Shown one piece after another: positions 24,873 to 32,512 of a stretch of DNA of 64,000 nt (position 1 is its first letter; every line of letters begins with the position of its first letter). Origin of the DNA: Jiulongibacter sp. (GTDB lineage: Bacteria; Bacteroidota; Bacteroidia; Cytophagales; Spirosomataceae); assembly GCA_024645245.1 (NCBI GenBank), contig JAHEBN010000001.1:1-64000 (forward strand), in the 5' to 3' direction. The position numbers and the translations under genes were made by a program. The notes beneath the pieces were generated by a model, which had not been told where the DNA came from, ran no database searches, and was given only the letters and a program-made list of their open reading frames with translations.

Positions 24873-27764
24873 TTAAATGACTTTAGATTTCGCCAACTGT
24901 GATCGAAAGTGCTGAAAAAGCAGGTGAAATACACGTAATTCTATTTCTCTGTTATTTGATATAAAAAAACGGTTTATCTGCATATGAATAAATGAACTTA
25001 ACTCCGTCTCAGATAATGCATTTGTTTTTAAAATTGATTGTAGAAATAATAAATAATCTTCAGATCTATCTTCTAAAAGTTCAAATTCTATCCTATTTCT
25101 TTCTTCTCTGTAAATTGCATTTAACTTAGCTTTAATGCCTTTTTGATCCTTATATTCGGAGAGAAAACCATCACGGGATTTTTCACAAAAAGATATTTTC
25201 TCTGGTAAATTCAAACCATGTGCATTTAGCATGGCATTTATGCTAATTAAACATACATAAAGTCTTTCTTCATTGGAATGTTTTGAAATACAGCTTAGAA
25301 TATATTTACTTTCACTATGGAATATGGACTCAGCCAAATCCATATTTGAATACCTCTCGGTTTCGGGTAAATAAGAATCGATTTGAATTTTGTAAACTAT
25401 TTTTGATTGTATCTCGTTTTCTAAAATTTTATGAAAATTTCCGATAATTTCCCCAATTTCATTTATCAAAGGGTCAATTTTCAATCTTATCCGTAAATGA
25501 AAATCCGGGTCATTAAACCTTACAAAAAACCATTTTTGAATTCTTCCGGTCGATTCAAGTTTTGAAATTAATTTTTTGATTTTAGTCTTTAATAAATCAT
25601 CGGCATATTTGGCTCCGGTATAAATCTTTAAAAAAAGCCATTCTGAACCAGGTGGGTATAAGGTGGATGGTTTTATATCGGAGGATATCTTGTTTGCATT
25701 TTTTGCATTCCCTTTAACAGGTATTATTATTTCTGAAGTATAGTTTCTGTTGTTTCGTTTAATAAATTTCTTATCTCCATTAAAAATATATTCCTCCAGA
25801 ATAAGCTCATTTTTATTCAGCAGTTCTTGTTTTAAAATATCTTTGCAAACCTTCAATTTAAGATCAAGCACTAGTTCATTGTCAAATTCTTTTATGATTA
25901 CAAATCGCGGTAAAATTTCCATTACATCCGCTTCATTCTTTTTGTTAATAATCCACCTGGCTTTTGAAAGAATTAACTTTTTATAATATATACGTGGCAA
26001 AAATGTTTCTTTATTAAAAATGCCCCAATCCCATGAAAAGTTTAAAGAATTTTCCTGAAATTGTAAATCTGCAAGAAACCGATAAAGCGGGAGGCCACTT
26101 TGAAAATTATGAGCATTTGGTAAACGAGGTATAATTCGTTTATTGAGTTTTTTCGACCATAAAATAATAGTTCGGCCATTTCTGACGGAAACCATCAAAT
26201 CATCCAACTCAATTCTATTTTCGTTTGCTGCGGAAGGAATAGTATAATAAGGAATCTCCTTTTTATTTATAGGCGGATGCACAAGCACATTACCCACCGG
26301 ACCCTCGGGCAAATAAATAATATCCGCCATAATGGCTTCTGGGTTTTGGTTCTGCTCAAAATTTGTAATATTCTCTAATTTTAACTGTAAATCATCATCC
26401 GCCATGGCAAACCTGGCCATCAAACTTGTGGGTGAGCCCCCTGAGATATTTTTTATATGAAAGTTGAAATCTTGAGCATCAAGTTCATCAGAATTCTTAG
26501 CCAAAATATTTCCCAAAATATAAAAACTGTCGGGTATATTTAATTTTGATAAATCAGGAATTAGCGTCTCAGGTATTTCAACTTGCCGACTTTTTCCAGT
26601 CAAAGCTTTTTTATAAAGATAAACTAAAATATCAGTGTTAATTCTTTCTTTTATTGATATACCATTAGATTCATTATCAAGATTAATTTCATCCAGTCCA
26701 TAACTTTGGCTCATTCCATAGTTTATACCATGCTCAGGATCAAGTGCTAAAAGAATGGGAACCTCGGAATTATCATATCTTTTGTAAAATTGTGTTTTGA
26801 AATTTTCCAGCAAATCAGATATCCCATTTTTAAACAAGGGGCTTATTTCATAAACCTGAGTTAAAATTTGCTCAATAATCGTTTTACTAAAGGTTGGCTT
26901 TTTTGTGTTAAACTTGGTAATAGAATAAAATATATTTTTGGGCAAATCATCTTTTAAAAAAGAAGCCGTCAATTGCACTTTTAACCGCTCTAATTTTAAA
27001 ATCGATAGTTTATTTTCCCTAATAAGTGATGATGATTTAAAAAATGAATTACCTACATCTGCGGGCAAATATTTACTTATTTGAGCCAGCCATTCTGCAG
27101 AACTGTGGTAAAAAGTAGGGTTCAGGTCCGAAACCAGGATTTTTTCCTGAATTAATTCATTAATAATCCCGTCCAATGAATTAATATCTTCCAAATCATT
27201 TATCAGCTCCTGGTAGCTAATGCCATTTCTGGCCTTGACTAGTATCTTGTTTAAGTCTTCGTTAAGTTCAATAATACTTAGTTGAAAATCGTCATTTTGT
27301 TTTTCAAAATAACGCAAGCAATCACCCAATTGGAACAAACCATTACTGGAAAAAATCCGGCTGTTGGGGATTAAATGGTCTTTGTATTTTTCAAAAATTA
27401 ATTGCCGGAAAACTATGTCAAGTTCCAGATGACAAATATTCTGGCTTATTTCTAAATGGGTCGTATCTTCAATTTCGGCGGTGAAAAAACCTGCAAAGGA
27501 ACCAAACGGGGTAGGCCTTGTGGATATGCGGGAAATGTATTTATAAAGAGTCTTGAATAGGTCAGGATTTGAGACATCACTTTTTATATATTCAGTTAAA
27601 ATATTAAAAAGTTCGGAATTTGATAGGTAAATGGATTTTAAGAAAGAGGAATCTCGGGATATTATTTTTTTTACAGCATTTTCATTTCCATCTGAAAATA
27701 TTCTTTTAAAAAAGGATTCTTCCTTTGCAGGAATCCGAAACATCACGAAATCAAATGCCTCCAC
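24873..27764 (-). CDS. full-length class I lanthipeptide dehydratase (LanB)
   Basis: LanB enzymes glutamylate Ser/Thr of a precursor peptide using Glu-tRNA and then eliminate glutamate to give dehydroalanine/dehydrobutyrine. The 963 residues span the N-terminal glutamylation domain (FDFVMFRIP near the start; RISTRPTPFGSFAGFF at about 79-94) and the C-terminal SpaB_C elimination domain (about 690-955: SEWLFLKIYTG, FVRFNDPDFHLRIRLK, and SFIHMQINRFF near the end, with the conserved Arg pair and His). Both halves look intact, unlike PEARL enzymes that lack the elimination domain. The start is GTG at 27764 (an ATG lies seven codons on). It overlaps the end of the histidine kinase gene by 14 bp. 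No LanC is encoded nearby. Confidence 0.92.
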   Translation of the reverse strand: MEAFDFVMFRIPAKEESFFKRIFSDGNENAVKKIISRDSSFLKSIYLSNSELFNILTEYIKSDVSNPDLFKTLYKYISRISTRPTPFGSFAGFFTAEIEDTTHLEISQNICHLELDIVFRQLIFEKYKDHLIPNSRIFSSNGLFQLGDCLRYFEKQNDDFQLSIIELNEDLNKILVKARNGISYQELINDLEDINSLDGIINELIQEKILVSDLNPTFYHSSAEWLAQISKYLPADVGNSFFKSSSLIRENKLSILKLERLKVQLTASFLKDDLPKNIFYSITKFNTKKPTFSKTIIEQILTQVYEISPLFKNGISDLLENFKTQFYKRYDNSEVPILLALDPEHGINYGMSQSYGLDEINLDNESNGISIKERINTDILVYLYKKALTGKSRQVEIPETLIPDLSKLNIPDSFYILGNILAKNSDELDAQDFNFHIKNISGGSPTSLMARFAMADDDLQLKLENITNFEQNQNPEAIMADIIYLPEGPVGNVLVHPPINKKEIPYYTIPSAANENRIELDDLMVSVRNGRTIILWSKKLNKRIIPRLPNAHNFQSGLPLYRFLADLQFQENSLNFSWDWGIFNKETFLPRIYYKKLILSKARWIINKKNEADVMEILPRFVIIKEFDNELVLDLKLKVCKDILKQELLNKNELILEEYIFNGDKKFIKRNNRNYTSEIIIPVKGNAKNANKISSDIKPSTLYPPGSEWLFLKIYTGAKYADDLLKTKIKKLISKLESTGRIQKWFFVRFNDPDFHLRIRLKIDPLINEIGEIIGNFHKILENEIQSKIVYKIQIDSYLPETERYSNMDLAESIFHSESKYILSCISKHSNEERLYVCLISINAMLNAHGLNLPEKISFCEKSRDGFLSEYKDQKGIKAKLNAIYREERNRIEFELLEDRSEDYLLFLQSILKTNALSETELSSFIHMQINRFFISNNREIELRVFHLLFQHFRSQLAKSKVI

Positions 27765-28851
27765 TCAATCTTATGTTAAGATTTACCTGATACTGATTAT
27801 TATCCTGATCGATATTTAAATCATACTTATTGGCATATTTCGCATTAAGCCTACGTATGGTATTCTCTAATCCAATTCCATGTGAAACATTCAGACTATG
27901 AACTTTTTTATTTGCTGGCAAGAAATTAACACAGACAAAATAAAGCGTGTCCTTTTCAATACGAATACTCATTTTGACCCATGAGCTATCATTCGTTTTA
28001 TTCAGGCCATGTTTTACTGCGTTTTCAGCAAAACAAATCAAAACCAAAGGTATAATCCGATAATTAGCAGGATCACCGGATATTTCCATATCAATGCTTT
28101 TGTTTTTGTTCAAACGCAAGCGTTCCAAATCGACAAAATCATTGATAAACTGAATTTCATTTTCCAGGCTAACTGTTTCATGCCCAGATTCAAAAAGCGA
28201 ATATCGCATTAAATCTGCCAATTTAAGTATGCTATCAGCGGCTCTGTCATTATCGGCCACCATACCGTAGATATTATTCAAGGTGTTGAACAGAAAATGC
28301 GGGTTTATTTGGGCCCTTAAGAAATTCAATTCCAGTTTTAAATTTTCTTCCTTTAACTTTTTGGATTCGTACAAATTGGCGAATACCTCATAAAAAAGTT
28401 TTAATCCAAAAGGTAACGAAAATAGATAAATAGTAGAGATGTAGTTTAAGTAAAATAAGTTTTTGTCATAAAATATTTCATAAAAGGACAATTCTCCTAT
28501 TTTGCTTTTCATTCTGTCAATCATTCCATTTTCTTCACCAAATTCTTTCAGAATACTTATGGAATAATATGTAGAATATTGAAACATTAATATCGCAAAT
28601 ACAAATCCGAAAAGCAATCCAGAAAAGTTCTTTTTACTATTAAACGAATAGTCAATTATGTAAAAAGCAATAATTATCGACAACAAGTTTATGCAATAAA
28701 AATATAAGTCAATTCTCGAATTCTCAGAAGATTTGTCAAAAACTGCTGACCAATTGAAAATAGAAATAAAAATCCAAAATAAGCAATGAAATAATATTTT
28801 AAATTTTAATTGCTGATTTAGGTGATATACTTTTTCAAAGTATTTTTCCAA
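27751..28851 (-). CDS. LytS/YehU-type sensor histidine kinase
   Basis: The 366-residue product has four predicted membrane helices (about 18-38, 49-69, 76-97, 133-157). This leaves a periplasmic loop of about 35 residues (98-132) as possible sensor. A short coiled linker is followed by the His_kinase domain with LRAQINPHFLFNTLNN (phospho-acceptor His at about 185), the N-box FAENAVKHGLNK and the G-box GIGLENTIRRL. The only in-frame start after an upstream stop is TTG at 28851. The gene lies 35 bp after the 47-codon precursor gene and overlaps the LanB start by 14 bp. It should pair with the LytTR regulator at 29140-29910, with the precursor gene lying between the two. Confidence 0.92.
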   Translation of the reverse strand: MEKYFEKVYHLNQQLKFKILFHCLFWIFISIFNWSAVFDKSSENSRIDLYFYCINLLSIIIAFYIIDYSFNSKKNFSGLLFGFVFAILMFQYSTYYSISILKEFGEENGMIDRMKSKIGELSFYEIFYDKNLFYLNYISTIYLFSLPFGLKLFYEVFANLYESKKLKEENLKLELNFLRAQINPHFLFNTLNNIYGMVADNDRAADSILKLADLMRYSLFESGHETVSLENEIQFINDFVDLERLRLNKNKSIDMEISGDPANYRIIPLVLICFAENAVKHGLNKTNDSSWVKMSIRIEKDTLYFVCVNFLPANKKVHSLNVSHGIGLENTIRRLNAKYANKYDLNIDQDNNQYQVNLNIRLSGGI

Positions 28852-28886
28852 ACATTCAAATTGTTTATGTTAATTCATTTGCAATT

Positions 28887-29030
28887 TTATTGAATTGCCG
28901 GTGACCATGTACCTAAAGTAGTCAAATGATTTTTGCCAGTTCCTGACTTTACTTTGTTTGAAACCTTACCAATTACTTCTTTTCTTAAAAATGATAGGTT
29001 TTTTTTCGATTTTAGCTGATTTGCGTTCAT
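28887..29030 (-). CDS. 47-residue candidate RiPP precursor, cysteine-free
   Basis: ATG at 29030 (minus strand) to TAA at 28887. The N-terminal half, MNANQLKSKKNLSFLRKEVI, resembles the leader of Bacteroidota class I lanthipeptide precursors (Lys-rich, LxxKKxxxxxL pattern). The C-terminal half, KSGTGKNHLTTLGTWSPAIQ, is rich in Thr/Ser (S29, T31, T37, T38, T41, S43), possible dehydration sites, and ends in the polypeptide's only Trp-containing stretch. There is no Cys anywhere, so lanthionine rings cannot form. It has its own near-consensus promoter 38 bp upstream and is followed within 35 bp by the kinase, then LanB. It is too short for usual gene callers. Its identity as the LanB substrate is inference from size, composition and position. 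Confidence 0.72.
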   Translation of the reverse strand: MNANQLKSKKNLSFLRKEVIGKVSNKVKSGTGKNHLTTLGTWSPAIQ

Positions 29031-29067
29031 GTTGCTTTGGGTTTATTGTTTAAATTAAATGATACAC

Positions 29068-29097
29068 CAAAAGTACAATTCAGCTTCGCTGGCCAAA
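29068..29097 (-). promoter_or_regulatory. promoter of the precursor gene
   Basis: On the minus strand TTTG (29097-29094), 18 nt, then TACTTTTG (29075-29068) matches the Bacteroidota -33/-7 consensus TTTG-N19-TAnnTTTG almost exactly. The expected transcript start is about 30 nt before the precursor ATG. Confidence 0.72.
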
Positions 29098-29139
29098 TAT
29101 TTTTGCGACAAAAGATGAAATTAATGAGATAAAAGCATT

Positions 29140-29910
29140 TCAGCGTATTTGTTTGGATAGCGTAATTTCATTTATCTTTTGTTTTACCATTTCCTGATAG
29201 GTGCGGCCTATCGGAATTGTCTTTCCCATTTTCAGAATTAACTGGTTCCCTTGTACATAATTTATAACTTCACTGTTAATAATATATGACCTGTGCACTC
29301 GAATAAATTGATTATCGGGAAGTTCTTTTTCTATTATATGCAATGGCAACCTAACTACAAAAACCTTCTGCCCCGGATTAATAAAGTTGATTTTTATGTA
29401 GTCTTCCAGACTTTCTATGTAAGAAATCTCTTCAGGTTGTACTTTGAGGTTTTTCTTATCCGCCTTTAAATAGAAAGAAGATTGCTTTTTGGTACTAAAT
29501 TCCTGCAAATTCTGCCCACCGAAGGTATTTTGTATCAAAGACAATCTTTCTTGTACCCTTTCTATCGATTTGGTAAAATGGGCAAAAGATATTGGCTTGA
29601 GTAAATAATCTATTACGTCAAATTCATATCCCTTTAAAGCATATTCGGGATAAGCTGAAGTAATAATGATAAAAGGTTTTTGATTACCTAAAATATCAAG
29701 TAACTCAAAGCCAGTTAATTCTGGCATATTGATATCCAAAAAAAGTAGTTGGGGCTTTAGCTCTTTTACCTGTTTTAGAGCTGTAATCGGATCATTGGAC
29801 TCCCCTACCAATTCTAATGAATCTATTCTACTAATAAATCTGGAAACTATTTCGACTGCTATAGGCTCATCATCAAGTACATAGCAAGATATTTTTGACT
29901 CTGATATCAT
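29140..29910 (-). CDS. LytTR-family response regulator
   Basis: The 256-residue product has a receiver domain (about 8-125; acidic pair DDE near the start, phospho-acceptor D59 in LLFLDINMPEL, and LLKPIS) and a LytTR DNA-binding domain (about 150-250; ISYIESLEDYIKI, FIRVHRSYIIN, IPIGRTY). It lies upstream of the precursor, kinase and LanB genes on the same strand and is probably the partner of the LytS-type kinase. A possible -7 element (TAGATTTG, 29966-29973 on the minus strand) precedes it. LytTR regulators bind paired direct repeats. I could not point to a convincing pair. Confidence 0.93.
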   Translation of the reverse strand: MISESKISCYVLDDEPIAVEIVSRFISRIDSLELVGESNDPITALKQVKELKPQLLFLDINMPELTGFELLDILGNQKPFIIITSAYPEYALKGYEFDVIDYLLKPISFAHFTKSIERVQERLSLIQNTFGGQNLQEFSTKKQSSFYLKADKKNLKVQPEEISYIESLEDYIKINFINPGQKVFVVRLPLHIIEKELPDNQFIRVHRSYIINSEVINYVQGNQLILKMGKTIPIGRTYQEMVKQKINEITLSKQIR

Positions 29911-30174
29911 TGTTAATGGTTAGGTGACTAATTTAAACTTTACTCTAAAATATAAAGAAGTTTTTCAAATCTAACATCTAAATAACTATTACGTTAATAA
30001 AATAAGATTATAGAAACAGGCTAGAAAGCCATTGTGAGAATTTAATAAAGCGAGACTTATACTTTATTTATAAAGAAGATAAATTGAAATTTTACACAAA
30101 TTAAATCTGTGTATTTTAAAATAGTAATAGCAATGATTTTTCAATGTTAACAAAACTTAAGCACGAATTTACAT

Positions 30175-31446
30175 TTATTTTGCTTTTCCAAAGAAACCTC
30201 TTGCGTTATTTCTGTTTTTGTTATCGGGTCTTTTTTGATTTAAACCTCTATCCTGAACTGAAAAGCGGCTATTTTGCCTTCCTTTAGGAGTTAAATCGGC
30301 TTTCTCAGGTGGTCGGATAGGTTCGAATCCAGCAATTACATCCATGTCAAATTTATATCCTAAAAGTTTCTCAATGCCTGTCACAAATTCCACTTCATCT
30401 TCCGATACAATAGAAATTGCTTCACCACTTGCCCCCGCACGGCCTGTTCTCCCTATCCTGTGTACGTAGTCTTCAGGCACATTAGGTAATTCAAAATTGA
30501 TCACATGAGGTAAAAGAGGTATGTCGAGCCCACGTGCCGCAATATCCGTCGCTACTAAAACCCTTACATCCCCTTTTTTAAAGCCATCAAGGGCTTTAGT
30601 CCTGGCATTCTGAGTTTTATTTCCATGAATAGCCGCAGAAGAAATACCGCTCTTACCCAGTCTTTCACTTAACTTATTTGCACCGTGCTTGGTGCGGGTA
30701 AAAATCAAAACTTGCTGCCAATCGCCTTCACTGATCATTTTGATAACCAAGGCAGGTTTTTCTGATTTGTCTGTTCTTATAAATTTCTGAATGACCAACT
30801 CGGCCGTAGTATTTTCCGGAGTAGCTTCAACAAGTACCGGATTGGTTAAAATTCCGCCTGCCAGTTGTTTTATTTCGTAAGAAAAAGTAGCTGAAAAAAG
30901 TAAATTCTGTCTTTTGGGTGGCAATACATTGAGTACGCGTTTTATATCCCGTAAAAAGCCCATATCGAGCATTCTATCGGCTTCATCCAATACAAGTATT
31001 TCTACATGAGCAAGTGAAAGTGCCCGCTGACCGTGCAGGTCTAATAACCTGCCAGGAGTAGCAATAAGTATATCAATACCATTTCTAAGCGTCGCAATTT
31101 GCGGATTGGCATTTACACCTCCAAAAATAACGGTCGCTTTTATATCCAGATTCGTGGCATAAGCTTTTACATTTTCATAAATCTGTGCTGCAAGCTCCCG
31201 CGTTGGTGTAAGAATTAAAGATCTTATCTGCCTTTTCTTGGTAAGTTTGGTTTCGGATAGTATTTGTAAAATAGGCAAAACAAATCCGGCTGTTTTACCT
31301 GTTCCGGTTTGTGCCGAAGCCATTATATCCCTTCGATCTAAAATTACAGGGATTGCTTTTTCTTGAATGGGTGAAGGTGTGGTATAGCCTTTCTTTTCGA
31401 CTGCTTTAACCAAAGCGTCTTTTAATCCTAATTGTGAAAATGACAT
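30175..31446 (-). CDS. DEAD-box ATP-dependent RNA helicase (RhlE-like)
   Basis: The 423-residue product has the complete DEAD-box motif set: Q-motif ([12 protein letters not shown]), motif I AQTGTGKT, Ia PTRELA, II DEAD, III SAT, and the C-terminal RecA-like domain with ARGLDIP and [10 protein letters not shown]. The tail is short and basic ([15 protein letters not shown]), as in RhlE-type helicases of ribosome assembly and cold adaptation. It is a single gene. On the minus strand a -7 element TACCTTTG (31507-31500) would give a 5' UTR of about 50 nt. Confidence 0.95.
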   Translation of the reverse strand: MSFSQLGLKDALVKAVEKKGYTTPSPIQEKAIPVILDRRDIMASAQTGTGKTAGFVLPILQILSETKLTKKRQIRSLILTPTRELAAQIYENVKAYATNLDIKATVIFGGVNANPQIATLRNGIDILIATPGRLLDLHGQRALSLAHVEILVLDEADRMLDMGFLRDIKRVLNVLPPKRQNLLFSATFSYEIKQLAGGILTNPVLVEATPENTTAELVIQKFIRTDKSEKPALVIKMISEGDWQQVLIFTRTKHGANKLSERLGKSGISSAAIHGNKTQNARTKALDGFKKGDVRVLVATDIAARGLDIPLLPHVINFELPNVPEDYVHRIGRTGRAGASGEAISIVSEDEVEFVTGIEKLLGYKFDMDVIAGFEPIRPPEKADLTPKGRQNSRFSVQDRGLNQKRPDNKNRNNARGFFGKAK

Positions 31447-31651
31447 TCTTTATCGTTTTGAAATGACGCATAAATTATTGTCATTTCCTTATTAAAGTGC
31501 AAAGGTAGCTCTAAATTTTTGATATAACACATTATCAAAAATTACCTCAAGTATTTGTAAAAGAGTATACTAGAAAATATTCGTGGTATTACAAAGCAAA
31601 TTTTAACAATCTCCGACATTTGAAAACTGCAATTTTTATTTTTTTATAATT

Positions 31652-32512
31652 TCAATTTGACCTCAAAACATTCAGTATTAAAGTATCTGCGTTCACTCCT
31701 GTAAAAATTCCCAGCCCATTTTCAATCGTACTTACAGGGGTAGCTATATTTTGAGTTGTGGTGCTTGTATTTTCATATAATGCCGCATAATCCGGATTTA
31801 ATCGGTAAAGAATAATAGTATACCGACCAAAATATTCAAATTGCTGCGATCGCATTGAAGATGCATCAGATTGAGTTGGTTGATTATTGAATCCACGCGG
31901 AGGCCTTTGTGGAAAATTGCCCTCATTGGTTGGTAATATGGTAATTTCTACGGGGTTTGATTCTAAACTTTGAGCAGCTACAAAATGATACACATTATCC
32001 GGATTGTTCCAGCTAAGCGAAATCTGACTGTTAAAATCCTGCTGAAATCCGCCTGGACCAAAACCTCCTGAACCGGGTTGAAATCCATTACTAAAGTCTC
32101 GGGCTACCCTGTGAATCACAGTAGAATCCATTTGGAAATTTGTGGGTTTTGGCGGCAAAATAGTTTCTGCAGATATGTTTCGTCCCCGGTAAAGAAACTG
32201 CATACTATATATAGTGCCTTCTTCACCCAATTTGGTATCAGATTCATATACGCCATTCTCTTTTTCTTTTAGTAAATAATTTGTACCATCCGAACCTGTA
32301 ATACTTATTACCAGACCTTCGATAGGTTGAGCATAGGCCGAATCGGTGGTATACGGGATTTCCGTACTTACTTTCATACTAACTGTATGTCCTGGTGCCA
32401 GGTACGCCTCTACAATGGGTTTATCACCAGGATTTACTGCATCGTTTACCTCTACACAAGTTATAAAAGCGGAAGCTAAAAATATTGGGAAAATATATCT
32501 TATATGTTTCAT
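31652..32512 (-). CDS. DUF4249 lipoprotein, partner of the TonB-dependent receptor
   Basis: The 286-residue product has a signal peptide ending at a Cys (SAFITCVEV), suggesting a lipoprotein. The DUF4249 pattern is clear: KPIVEAYLAPGHTVSMKVS, IEGLVISITGSDG, YRGRNISAETILPPKP. An unusual Gly/Phe/Gln-rich insertion (GFQPGSGGFGPGGFQQDF, about residues 143-160) resembles Gly-rich loops of the receptor. The start ATG overlaps the receptor stop by 4 bp (ATGA). DUF4249 proteins regularly accompany TonB-dependent receptors and probably act as a surface partner. The substrate is unknown. Confidence 0.87.
   Translation of the reverse strand: MKHIRYIFPIFLASAFITCVEVNDAVNPGDKPIVEAYLAPGHTVSMKVSTEIPYTTDSAYAQPIEGLVISITGSDGTNYLLKEKENGVYESDTKLGEEGTIYSMQFLYRGRNISAETILPPKPTNFQMDSTVIHRVARDFSNGFQPGSGGFGPGGFQQDFNSQISLSWNNPDNVYHFVAAQSLESNPVEITILPTNEGNFPQRPPRGFNNQPTQSDASSMRSQQFEYFGRYTIILYRLNPDYAALYENTSTTTQNIATPVSTIENGLGIFTGVNADTLILNVLRSN

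Noticed and set aside
28852-28886. Second precursor peptide between the first one and the kinase
   Set aside because: Only 35 bp with no start-stop pair of useful length.
29911-30174. LytTR direct-repeat binding sites upstream of the response regulator
   Set aside because: ACGTTAAT-like words occur, but no two copies have consistent spacing and orientation. Too weak to call by eye.
30318-30345. tRNA T-loop-like GGTTCGAATCC
   Set aside because: It is inside the DEAD-box helicase coding sequence and no acceptor, D or anticodon arm can be folded around it.
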